A program made the position numbers and the translations under genes. A stretch of DNA of 64,000 nucleotides from Brevundimonas naejangsanensis (lineage in GTDB: Bacteria; Pseudomonadota; Alphaproteobacteria; Caulobacterales; Caulobacteraceae). Below are positions 29,227 through 36,542 of the stretch, in pieces. Position 1 is the stretch's first letter; every line of letters starts with the position of its first letter. The notes under the pieces were generated by a model that saw only the letters and a program-made list of their open reading frames with translations, was not told where the DNA came from and did not search any database. The stretch is taken from assembly GCF_000635915.2 (NCBI RefSeq), contig NZ_CP015614.1, positions 2,702,501-2,766,500 on the forward strand, in the 5' to 3' direction.

Positions 29227-30498
29227 ATGAGCGAGGCCGTCGAACCCGTCCGCAGGAAACTGACTCAGGAAGAGGCCGACGCCGTCTGCCTGAAGCACGA
29301 CCGGCTGTGGCAGGCGCGGCCGGGCGGGGCGCGGGCGGTGTTCGCCTGGATGGACCTGTCGGGCGTGTCCCTGCGCGGGCGCAATCTGGCCGACGCCGAC
29401 TTCACCGCCGCCTGCCTGATCGGCTGCGACCTGACCGGGGCCAAGCTGGACAACGCCAACTTCTTCGGCGCGGACATGCAGGATGCGACCCTAGTCGACG
29501 CCAGCCTGCGCCGGGCCGATCTGCGCGGGGCCTGCCTGCGCGGCGCGGACCTGTCGGGCGCGGACCTGTTCGAGGCTGATCTGCGCGAAGGGACCATCGC
29601 CGCCAAGGACGCCAAGCTTGGTTTTCGCGTGGTCGAGGCGCGGAAACGGACCGACACCGAGGCGCAGGGCGCCGTGCTGGCCGGCGCCAATCTGCAGCGG
29701 TCGCGCATGACCGGCGTCATCGCCGTGGCCGCCGACTTCACCGACGCCATCATGAAGGACTGCAAGCTGGTCCGGGCCAACCTGAAACAGGCCAGCTTTC
29801 GCGGCGCCGATCTGGCCGGGGCGGACCTGTCGGGGGCCGACCTGTCGGGCGCGGACCTCACCGACGCCATTCTGGTGGGGGTCAAGGCGGCCATGTGGCG
29901 GACCGACGGGGCCAATATGGACGGCGCCCTGATCGACAACCGTCCGGCGGGCGAACCGGTCAGCCAGATGCCTGCGGCCGAAATGCTGCGCGAACACGCC
30001 CAGTGGTGCGAGACGGGCGGGGCCGAGGGCCAGCCTTCGGTGTTCGACGGCGTCGATCTGCGGCCGCTGGAGAGCATTCGCGGGCTGAACCTGACGGCCC
30101 TGTCGGCCAAGGGGGCGGTCTTCTACGGCCTGGACATGGAAGGGGTGCAGCTTCAGGGGGCGCAACTGGAGGGCGCTGACCTGCGCTCGGCCAATCTGCG
30201 CCGGGCGGACCTGCGCGGCGCGCGACTGACGCGGGCGCGGCTGAACGGGGCGGACCTGCGCGAGGCCCAGCTGGGGCCGTTGATGCTGACGGCGGACCGG
30301 CTGATGCCCGCCGACCTGAGCGGGGCGAACCTGCGCGGCGCGGACCTGACGGGCGCGGACATGCGCCGGGCGGTGCTGAGCGAGGCGGACCTCAGTCGCG
30401 CCATCCTGCACGGCGCCCAGACCCGGCAGGCCGACTTCACCGGCGCCCAGACCGGCGGCGCGCGCGGGCTGGACCTGTCCGACGCGGGCGCGGGCTGA
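29227..30498 (+). CDS. large pentapeptide-repeat protein
   Basis: A 423-residue protein dominated by A(D/N)LxG-type repeats predicted to form a right-handed quadrilateral beta-helix. Two repeat blocks, about residues 50-115 and 150-225, precede a non-repeat linker (about 225-290, PAGEPVSQMPAAEMLREHAQ) and a third block at about 290-415. No signal peptide, so probably cytoplasmic. Known members include gyrase-protecting MfpA/Qnr proteins, but nothing here identifies a gyrase link, and the length exceeds that of Qnr proteins. Monocistronic by spacing. Confidence 0.88.
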   Translation: MSEAVEPVRRKLTQEEADAVCLKHDRLWQARPGGARAVFAWMDLSGVSLRGRNLADADFTAACLIGCDLTGAKLDNANFFGADMQDATLVDASLRRADLRGACLRGADLSGADLFEADLREGTIAAKDAKLGFRVVEARKRTDTEAQGAVLAGANLQRSRMTGVIAVAADFTDAIMKDCKLVRANLKQASFRGADLAGADLSGADLSGADLTDAILVGVKAAMWRTDGANMDGALIDNRPAGEPVSQMPAAEMLREHAQWCETGGAEGQPSVFDGVDLRPLESIRGLNLTALSAKGAVFYGLDMEGVQLQGAQLEGADLRSANLRRADLRGARLTRARLNGADLREAQLGPLMLTADRLMPADLSGANLRGADLTGADMRRAVLSEADLSRAILHGAQTRQADFTGAQTGGARGLDLSDAGAG

Positions 30499-30528
30499 GA
30501 GCTCAGATCGGGACGGGGCGTTCCCGGT

Positions 30529-30626
30529 GGTCCCGGATAAGGGCTGCGCCCTTTCCGGGATGACGAGCAAGGCCGCGAGAAACACATCGTCATCCCTGCC
30601 GGAGCCGTCAGGCGCAGAGCCGGGAC
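30529..30626. repeat. paired-arm palindromic repeat (GTCATCCC/GGGATGAC type)
   Basis: The left arm begins GGTCCCGGATAAGGGC and has the inner hairpin AAGGGCTGCGCCCTT followed by CCGGGATGACGA. The right arm runs TCGTCATCCCTGCCGG to AGCCGGGACC. The arms are imperfect inverted copies separated by about 24 bases, between convergent genes. It is similar in layout, not in full sequence, to the elements at 56019 and 62119. Confidence 0.7.
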
Positions 30627-30657
30627 CGCCCGAGGCGCCGGGGCGGGCCGGCTCCTA

Positions 30658-30688
30658 CGAAAAAGGGGCGACGCGAACGCCGCCCCTT
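30658..30688 (-). terminator. intrinsic terminator after the Hsp20 gene
   Basis: Read on the minus strand, AAGGGGCG pairs with CGCCCCTT around the loop GCGTTCGCGT and is followed directly by TTTCG. It lies 27 bases past the Hsp20 stop at 30715. Confidence 0.85.
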
Positions 30689-30714
30689 GAACGAGTCTGT
30701 CAGGGCCAGACGGT

Positions 30715-31206
30715 TCAGGCCGCCTTATTGGCCGCCTTATCGGCCGTGTCCTCGGCCTTGCCTTCGATCAGGGTCGAGCCGGTGGCGATCTCGATGCTGC
30801 GGGGCTTGAGAGCCTCCGGCAGTTCGCGCTTCAGCTCGATGGTCAGCAGGCCGTGGGCCAGGGCCGCGCCCTTGACCACCACATAGTCGGCCAGTTGGAA
30901 GCGGCGCTCGAAATCGCGCTCCGCCAGGCCGCGATGCAGGAAGGTCCGCTGGGCGCCCTCGCTGTCATTGGCGGCCTTCTTGCCGGTGACGGTCAGCAGG
31001 TTTTCCTTGGCCTCGATGTTCAGCTCGTCGGCCGAGAAACCGGCGACGGCGATCTCGATGCGATAGGCGTCCTCGCCGGTCGTTTCGATATTGTAGGGAG
31101 GCCAGCCGTTTTCCGGGCCGGAGCGTGCAGCGCTTTCCAACTGGCGAACCAGACGGTCGAAGCCGACGGCGGAACGGTACAGCGGCGAGAAATCATAGGT
31201 ACGCAT
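30715..31206 (-). CDS. Hsp20 small heat-shock protein (IbpA-like)
   Basis: An ATP-independent holdase of 163 residues. N-terminal DFSPLYRSAVGFDRLVRQL is the class A (IbpA-type) arm. The alpha-crystallin domain spans about 36-135, with YRIEIAVAGFSADELNI, the LLTVTGKK loop, HRGLAERDFERRFQLADYV, and the GLLTIELKRELPEALKPR end. The C-terminal IEI (residue about 139) is the oligomerisation I-x-I motif, and the tail is Ala/Lys/Asp-rich. The start at 31206 is preceded by AAGGA at six bases, buried in a ROSE-like hairpin, so heat-dependent translation is likely. Confidence 0.93.
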   Translation of the reverse strand: MRTYDFSPLYRSAVGFDRLVRQLESAARSGPENGWPPYNIETTGEDAYRIEIAVAGFSADELNIEAKENLLTVTGKKAANDSEGAQRTFLHRGLAERDFERRFQLADYVVVKGAALAHGLLTIELKRELPEALKPRSIEIATGSTLIEGKAEDTADKAANKAA

Positions 31207-31240
31207 GGGTCATCCTTCTGACATTCAGCAAGGTTGAGCC
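31207..31240 (-). promoter_or_regulatory. ROSE-like RNA thermometer in the Hsp20 leader
   Basis: On the minus strand, the last stem-loop before the start reads CCUUGCUG - AAUGU - CAGAAGG (31233 to 31214). The CCUU/AAGG pairs sequester the ribosome-binding site AAGGA, and a G opposite G plus an unpaired C interrupts the stem. This is the UUGCU/AGGA arrangement with a G-G pair that characterises ROSE elements upstream of rhizobial and proteobacterial hsp20/ibpA genes. Start codon and spacing (six bases from AAGGA) fit. The fold was read by eye. Confidence 0.78.
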
Positions 31241-31472
31241 GCCCGGCGGTTTGGCCCCGGACGACGGAGGGTTTCAGCCCCGGCGGTCCGCATTCGGCCC
31301 CGTCAGGTCTGGAGAGCCCGAGGATCGGCGCTCTCGGACGAAGAGGTAGGAGGCCGTTTTTCGGGCGCAAGGGGCCGCGCGAAATCGCCGCTCCGCCGCA
31401 TCGACGCCTTGCGGCGGCCGCGAAGCGCCGTAAGGATTTTACCTTCATCTTTCCGAAGCGACCGGAGCCTCC

Positions 31473-32279
31473 ATGCGAACCTTCGCCTTCATCGCCCTCG
31501 CCGGGGCCGTCCTCGGTTCCCCCGTCCCCGCGCTGGCGCAAGCCGCGCCGTCCGACGCCGCGCCCCTGCCGCGACGCGAGGGCCTGTCGATGGAGATGCC
31601 GACCCTCAGCGAGGACGCCGCGCTTCAGGCGGCCGTGGCCTCGACCAGCCGCCCTGAAGCAGACCGGGCGCGCGACGGCGAGCGCCATCCGTTCGAAACC
31701 CTGACCTTCTGGGGACTGCAGCCGGGCCTGACCGTCGTGGAGATCGAGCCGGGCCGCTCCGGGTGGTGGCGCAATATCCTGGAGCCCTATGCGGCGGCCA
31801 CCGGCGGGCGCTACGTCCCGGTCAACCGGCCGACCGAGGGGATGGGCGTCGCCGATGGAACCGCCGACATGGTCGTGGTGGCCCGCGCCTTCCACAACTG
31901 GTCGCGCGACGGCCGGGCCGAGCCCTATCTGGCCGCCTTCTTCAAGGCGCTGAAGCCCGGCGGCGTGCTGGCGGTGGAGCAGCACCGCGCGGTCGAGGGG
32001 CTCAACGTCGCCGATACGGCGCCCAGCGGCTATGTGCCCGAGAGCTGGGTCATCCACGCCGCCCGCCGCGCCGGGTTCGAACTGGAGGCGCGCAGCGAGC
32101 TGAACGCCAACCCGAAGGACGACCGGGACCACCCCTTCGGCGTGTGGAGCCTGAAGCCGACGCGCACCTCGGAGCGCGACGGCCGGACGCTGACGCCCGA
32201 CGAGCGCGCGGCGCTGGACGCCATCGGCGAGAGCGACCGCATGACCCTGCGCTTCCGCAAGCCCTATGCGGCCGACTGA
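31473..32279 (+). CDS. exported class I SAM-dependent methyltransferase-like protein, paralogue 1
   Basis: A 268-residue protein with a clear Sec signal peptide (MRTFAFIALAGAVLGS, cleavage near ALAQA). The mature part has methyltransferase features: LTVVEIEPGRSGWW (a modified motif I), DMVVVARAFHNW, and ALKPGGVLAVEQHRA (motif III region). It closely resembles the next gene product, sharing HPFETL, GGVLAVEQHR, DHPFGV and GESDRMTLRFRKP. The family looks like COG4798, predicted methyltransferases, which are often exported. SAM is not expected in the periplasm, so the true activity is unclear. Confidence 0.83.
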   Translation: MRTFAFIALAGAVLGSPVPALAQAAPSDAAPLPRREGLSMEMPTLSEDAALQAAVASTSRPEADRARDGERHPFETLTFWGLQPGLTVVEIEPGRSGWWRNILEPYAAATGGRYVPVNRPTEGMGVADGTADMVVVARAFHNWSRDGRAEPYLAAFFKALKPGGVLAVEQHRAVEGLNVADTAPSGYVPESWVIHAARRAGFELEARSELNANPKDDRDHPFGVWSLKPTRTSERDGRTLTPDERAALDAIGESDRMTLRFRKPYAAD

Positions 32280-32374
32280 AGTCTCTTGATGACAATGCAG
32301 TGCGTGATTTTGACCCTGGCGCAGAAGCGCCTTAAGCCCCAAGCGAAGACATTTGGCGGCAAGAGGAAGCGCGC

Positions 32375-33286
32375 ATGACAGACCGATCGACGCGGCGATC
32401 CGTCCTGGCCGGCGCCAGCGCCCTGGCTCTGGTCGCGCCCCTGTTCGGCCTGGCCGGCTGCGGCCGCAAGGAGGAAGCGCCGACGCCCGCCGCGCCCGAG
32501 GCGCCCAAGGGGCCGCCCGAAGGCTCGCTGGAATGGGCGGTCGCCGGTTCGTGGCGCACGGCGGACGACAAGGCGCGCGACGTCTGGCGCCACCCGATCG
32601 AGACGCTGCGCTTCTTCGGCCTGCAGCCGAAGATGACGGTCGTGGACTTCTGGCCCGGCAGCGGCTGGTACGCCGAGATCCTGGCCCCCTATCTGAACCG
32701 GGGCGGCGGGACGCTGTATCTGGCGGGCTTTGTCGAGGGGCCGAACGCCGACCCGGCCCAGGTGGCGATCAACAATGCGCTGAAGGCCCGTATCCTGGGA
32801 TCCAAGAAGCTGTACGGGCCGGTGCAGTTCACCGCCTTCGGGCCAGGCTCGGACCCGGTGGCTCCGGCGGGCACGGCCGACATGGTGCTGTTCATGCGCT
32901 ATGTTCACGCCTGGATGGCGGCGGGGATCGCTGAAAAGGCCTTCGCCGACGCCTTCACGGCTCTGCGGCCGGGCGGGATCCTGGGCGTGGAGCAGCACCG
33001 GCTCCAGCCGGACGAGGATCAGGACCCGGCCGCCGCCAACGGCTATGTGCAGGAAGCCTTCGTGCGCCAGCTGGCCGAAGAGGCGGGCTTCGTCTTTGTC
33101 GAGGCGTCCGAGATCAACGCCAACCCGGCCGACACCAAGGACCATCCATTCGGGGTCGAGACCCTGCCGCCGCGCCGCCTGACGGCCCCGCTGGGCCAGC
33201 CCGCCGACCCTGAGTTCGACCGCACCAAGTACGACGCCATCGGCGAAAGCGACCGTATGACCCTGAAGTTCAGGAAGCCCGAGTGA
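32375..33286 (+). CDS. exported class I SAM-dependent methyltransferase-like lipoprotein, paralogue 2
   Basis: A 303-residue paralogue of the preceding gene product. The N-terminus has a twin-arginine-like start (TDRSTRRSVLAGASALALV) and a lipobox, LAGC, with Cys about residue 29, so probably a lipoprotein. Methyltransferase core: MTVVDFWPGSGWYAEILAPY (motif I-like, with the GSG retained), DMVLFMRYVHAW, and GGILGVEQHRLQ. It ends with GESDRMTLKFRKPE. It is followed by a hydrolase gene whose GTG start overlaps its stop (GTGA), suggesting a three-gene transcription unit. Substrate unknown. Confidence 0.85.
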   Translation: MTDRSTRRSVLAGASALALVAPLFGLAGCGRKEEAPTPAAPEAPKGPPEGSLEWAVAGSWRTADDKARDVWRHPIETLRFFGLQPKMTVVDFWPGSGWYAEILAPYLNRGGGTLYLAGFVEGPNADPAQVAINNALKARILGSKKLYGPVQFTAFGPGSDPVAPAGTADMVLFMRYVHAWMAAGIAEKAFADAFTALRPGGILGVEQHRLQPDEDQDPAAANGYVQEAFVRQLAEEAGFVFVEASEINANPADTKDHPFGVETLPPRRLTAPLGQPADPEFDRTKYDAIGESDRMTLKFRKPE

Positions 33287-34314
33287 GCCGCCCCGCCGCC
33301 TTCGCCGCCCATGCGCCGTTGATGGGCGTGCCGGGCGCCGCCTGTCCGCCGGGGGGAGAGGGCGACTGGTTCCGGGGCGCCGGAGGGCTGCGTCTGCGCG
33401 CCGCCTTCTGGACGCCGTCGAGCCTGCAGGCCAAGACGCCGCGCGGGACGGTGGTGCTGAGCCCCGGCCGCACCGAGCCGATCGAGAAATACTTCGAGTT
33501 GATCGGCAACTTCCTGGCGCGCGGCTTCTGCGTCCTGGCCCACGACTGGCGCGGGCAAGGGCTGTCAGCGCGGCTGTTGCCGGATCGGCTGCGCGGCCAC
33601 GCCCGGGCGGTCGAGGAGTTCCTGGACGACTACGCCCGCCTGCTGGACGCCTATGAGGCGCGCGCGCCCAAGCCCTGGATCATGGTCGGCCATTCGATGG
33701 GCGGGTGTCTGAACCTGTTGACGCTGGAGACGGGCGAGAGCCGGTTCGGCGGCGCCCTGCTGTCCAGCCCCATGTTGCGGATCAAGACCGGCAAGCGGTC
33801 GATGTGGACGGTCAAGCTGGCGGTGCGCTGGGCGCTGCGCAACGGCAAGGCGGGCGACTATGTGCTGGACGACCCCGACGACCCCTTCGACCACACGTTC
33901 GACAACGACGCCCTGACCTCGGACCGGGCGCGCTATGATCTGTGGCGACAGCAGCTTTACGCCTGTCCGCACCTGGCGCTGGGCGGGCCGACCTGGGGCT
34001 GGCTGGCCTTCGCCCTGGACGCCGGCGAGCGGGTGTTGAAGCCCAGAGCGCTGAAAGGCGTGAAGATCCCGGTGTGCGTGGTTCAGGCGGCCGAGGACGA
34101 CAAGGTGTGGAAGCAGACCAATCGCTGGGCGGCCCGGCGGCTGGGGCGCGGCCGTTACGTCGAGGTGCCCACGGCCAAGCATGAGGTGATCATGGAGGTC
34201 GACGAGCTGCGCGGGGTCTTCCTGCACGAGTTCGACGCCCTGGCCGACTATGTGGCGCCGGGGCCGCAAGCGGCCTCGACCTCTGCGGGCGCGCGGACGG
34301 CCGAACCCGCCTGA
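33283..34314 (+). CDS. alpha/beta hydrolase (monoacylglycerol lipase/lysophospholipase-like)
   Basis: A 343-residue serine hydrolase starting at GTG 33283, overlapping the upstream methyltransferase gene by four bases. The S33-type features are VVLSPGRTEPIEKYFELI, HDWRGQGLSARL, and the nucleophile elbow MVGHSMGGCLNLL. The likely Asp is in AAEDDKVW and the His in PTAKHEVIMEVDELR. It resembles LDH/PldB-type lysophospholipases. No signal peptide was seen. Translational coupling to an exported methyltransferase gene is notable, but a joint pathway is not known. Confidence 0.85.
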   Translation: MSRPAAFAAHAPLMGVPGAACPPGGEGDWFRGAGGLRLRAAFWTPSSLQAKTPRGTVVLSPGRTEPIEKYFELIGNFLARGFCVLAHDWRGQGLSARLLPDRLRGHARAVEEFLDDYARLLDAYEARAPKPWIMVGHSMGGCLNLLTLETGESRFGGALLSSPMLRIKTGKRSMWTVKLAVRWALRNGKAGDYVLDDPDDPFDHTFDNDALTSDRARYDLWRQQLYACPHLALGGPTWGWLAFALDAGERVLKPRALKGVKIPVCVVQAAEDDKVWKQTNRWAARRLGRGRYVEVPTAKHEVIMEVDELRGVFLHEFDALADYVAPGPQAASTSAGARTAEPA

Positions 34315-34318
34315 TCGG

Positions 34319-35101
34319 TCAGGCTGGGGCCAGCAGGGGCAGGGCCTGATCGGTCAAACGCGCGTCGCCGACCGCCAGCACGCGGCCGTCGGCCTCATGC
34401 GGGGGCTGGCCGCGCCAGTCGGTGAACCGGCCGCCCGCCGCCTCGACCAGCGGCTTGAGCGCCGACCAGTCCCAGACCTGAAGCTCGCTCTCGGCCACCA
34501 GGTCGATGCTCCCCGCCGCAACCATGGCGTAGGCGTAGCCGTCGCAGCCCAGGCGGGCCAGGCGAGCCGAGGCGCGCAGCCGGTCCCAGGCGGCCCGGTC
34601 GGCGCCGGTGAAGATTTCGGGGTCGGTGGTGGCGATCAGCGCCTGATCCAGGCGCGCGCAGGCGCGGGTCCTGAGCGGGGTCTCGCTGGCGCCCTTCAGC
34701 AGGCGCGCGCCGGACGGGCCGCCGAGGAAAACTTCGCCCAGATAGGGCTGGCCGACGGCGCCGACGACCGGGGCGCCGTCCTGACGCAGGGCGATCAGGG
34801 TGGTCCACAACGGCAGGCCGGCGATGAAGGCGCGGGTGCCGTCGATCGGGTCCAGCACCCAGACGTGTTCGGCCTCGGGCCGATCCTCGCCGTACTCTTC
34901 GCCGATGACGCCGTGGTCGGGATAGCGGGCGGCGATCCGGCGGCGGATGGCGGCCTCGGCGGCGCGGTCGGCTTCGGTGACGGGGTCGAAGGCGCCGGGG
35001 ACGCCCTTGTCTTCCTGAGCGAAGGCGCCCCGGAAGAAGGGCAGGGCGACGCGCGCAGCCTCACGCGACAGTTCGACGGCGAAGGATTCCAGCTCGGTCA
35101 T
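34319..35101 (-). CDS. inositol-monophosphatase-family phosphatase (HisN-type histidinol-phosphatase)
   Basis: A 260-residue Mg2+-dependent phosphatase. The metal-binding motifs are GEEYGED, WVLDPIDGTRAFIAG and VWDWSAL. The DPIDGTRAF form and overall length fit the HisN branch, which hydrolyses histidinol phosphate, better than SuhB or CysQ, though this is by eye. The start MTELESFAVELSRE at 35101 is chosen from family length. It converges on the upstream hydrolase gene, five bases apart. No other his genes are in the window. Confidence 0.83.
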   Translation of the reverse strand: MTELESFAVELSREAARVALPFFRGAFAQEDKGVPGAFDPVTEADRAAEAAIRRRIAARYPDHGVIGEEYGEDRPEAEHVWVLDPIDGTRAFIAGLPLWTTLIALRQDGAPVVGAVGQPYLGEVFLGGPSGARLLKGASETPLRTRACARLDQALIATTDPEIFTGADRAAWDRLRASARLARLGCDGYAYAMVAAGSIDLVAESELQVWDWSALKPLVEAAGGRFTDWRGQPPHEADGRVLAVGDARLTDQALPLLAPA

Positions 35102-35165
35102 AGGGCCCGGATACACGGTCCTGGGACGCGGGGCGAGGCTGGTGGCGCCGGGCTGGGGGCGAGCG

Positions 35166-35438
35166 TCAGGCGGCGTTGAGCGTCGGGTGCAGGGCGGAGG
35201 TCGGCAGAGCGGCGGGCTCGGCGGACAGGCCGTCGTAGAAATAGGTGACGGGGGTTTCCAGCGCTTCGGCCAATTCCCACAGACGGGCGGCCGACAGGCG
35301 GTTGGCGCCGCATTCATATTTCTGGATCTGCTGGAAACGGACGCCCACCCGATCGCCCAGCTGTTGCTGCGTCAGGCCCAGAAGACGGCGACGTCGGCGC
35401 AGGCGACGACCCAGGTGCAGATCGATCTCGGCGGCCAT
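35166..35438 (-). CDS. XRE-family helix-turn-helix regulator
   Basis: A 90-residue DNA-binding protein. The Cro/C1-type HTH spans about residues 8-62: LGRRLRRRRRLLGLTQQQLG, VGVRFQQIQKYECGANRLSA and LWELAEALETPVTYF. This closely matches the short HTH regulators common in Caulobacter relatives. No effector domain. It is 64 bases upstream of the phosphatase gene on the same strand and divergent from the small membrane-protein gene; targets are unknown. Confidence 0.88.
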   Translation of the reverse strand: MAAEIDLHLGRRLRRRRRLLGLTQQQLGDRVGVRFQQIQKYECGANRLSAARLWELAEALETPVTYFYDGLSAEPAALPTSALHPTLNAA

Positions 35439-35608
35439 GACCTTCTCCCCATCTTTAGATGTTGTGCCGGTTCGGCACGTGGCGAGGGAGGTCTCGCAAA
35501 CGGCGTGCCGACTTCCCCTCAGCGGGGAAGGCGTACGACATGAGGCAACCGCCGCGGCGTACGCGCATTAACGGCCAAGGCAGACAGCCTTTTCAGGAAG
35601 GAAGAAAC

Positions 35609-35866
35609 ATGGGTGGATTTGGATTCATCGCCTGGATCATCATCGGCATCGTCGCCGGATGGCTGGCGGAGAAGATCATGAAGCGGGAACACGGCCTGCT
35701 GACCAATCTGATCGTCGGCGTGGTCGGCGCGCTGATCGGCGGGTTCCTGGCCAATAATCTTTTGGGCGTGGACGCGGCCGGCAATTGGATCGTCGGCATC
35801 TTGGTCGCCACGATCGGCGCCGTGGTGCTGCTGTTCCTGCTGGGCCTGGTGAAGCGACGGGCCTAA
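35609..35866 (+). CDS. GlsB/YeaQ/YmgE-family stress-associated membrane protein
   Basis: A small (85-residue) inner-membrane protein with three hydrophobic helices: GFIAWIIIGIVAGWLAEKI, NLIVGVVGALIGGFLANNL and WIVGILVATIGAVVLLFLLG. Glycine-zipper spacing is evident (GxxxG pairs). The start ATG at 35609 is preceded by AGGAAGGAAG, a strong ribosome-binding site. Members are often stress-induced, with unknown biochemical role. A perfect terminator follows. Confidence 0.92.
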   Translation: MGGFGFIAWIIIGIVAGWLAEKIMKREHGLLTNLIVGVVGALIGGFLANNLLGVDAAGNWIVGILVATIGAVVLLFLLGLVKRRA

Positions 35867-35890
35867 CCGCCGGTCGCACCATCACGGACT

Positions 35891-35920
35891 GAGGGGCGGC
35901 CCGACGGGCCGCCCCTCTTG
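35891..35920. terminator. intrinsic terminator between convergent genes
   Basis: A perfect 12-base-pair stem, GAGGGGCGGCCC / GGGCCGCCCCTC with loop GAC, followed by TTGTCGT. It lies between the GlsB-family gene and a minus-strand exported-protein gene, and could serve both. Confidence 0.85.
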
Positions 35921-35935
35921 TCGTGCGACAGACGC

Positions 35936-36412
35936 TTAGTCAGGACTGTCGGTCGGCTCCTCGCCAGTCGGCTGATCGCCGGTCGGCTCGTCGCCGGTCT
36001 GCGCATCAGCCGGGGCGGCGTCCGGCGTGGCGTCCGGCGTCGGCTCGGCCGTATCCGAAGCAATCGGCGCGGCCGACTGGACATCCGAAGCGCTGGCGTC
36101 GACAACGATGTCAGCGCCGTCCTGGCGGATGCCGGCCAGCGGCACCGGGCGGACCTGGCCGTCGGCGGTGCGGACCGTCAGTTCCTGGCCGTTGGCGCCG
36201 TTCTGAACGCCGACCAGCTTGCCGATCTCGGAGCCGTCGCCGCTCTTGACGGTGGAGCCCGGGGTCAGGGTCAGGCTCTGGGGTTGAGCCGCGGCCGCCT
36301 CAGCGGGAGCCGGCTCGGGCGTCTGCGGCGTCGTGGCGTCCTGGGCGAAAGACGGGGCGGCGATGAACAGGGCGCCGGCGATGCCGGTCAGCAGGGCGGT
36401 CTTGCGGATCAT
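35936..36412 (-). CDS. exported protein with PRC-barrel-like core and acidic Pro/Thr tail
   Basis: A 158-residue protein. Signal peptide MIRKTALLTGIAGALFIAAP, with cleavage near SFAQD. A Pro/Ala-rich linker precedes a compact segment (LTPGSTVKSGDGSEIGKLVG through GIRQDGADIVVDAS) that resembles a PRC-barrel-like beta fold. The C-terminal 45 residues are a low-complexity acidic PT/GDEP repeat ending PTGDQPTGEEPTDSPD. The start at 36412 is preferred over 36580 because it gives a clean signal peptide. Function unknown; probably periplasmic. Confidence 0.75.
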   Translation of the reverse strand: MIRKTALLTGIAGALFIAAPSFAQDATTPQTPEPAPAEAAAAQPQSLTLTPGSTVKSGDGSEIGKLVGVQNGANGQELTVRTADGQVRPVPLAGIRQDGADIVVDASASDVQSAAPIASDTAEPTPDATPDAAPADAQTGDEPTGDQPTGEEPTDSPD

Positions 36413-36542
36413 GAGAAACTCCTGGAATGGCGAGCTCGGCGCTCGCGAAAAAATGAACCCGCGTGATCCAGGATGGTTTCGCCTGCCCTGAAATGACCTT
36501 TTACCGGCCGCAAACGGCCGATTCTTGCTCGATGGAGGGCGG

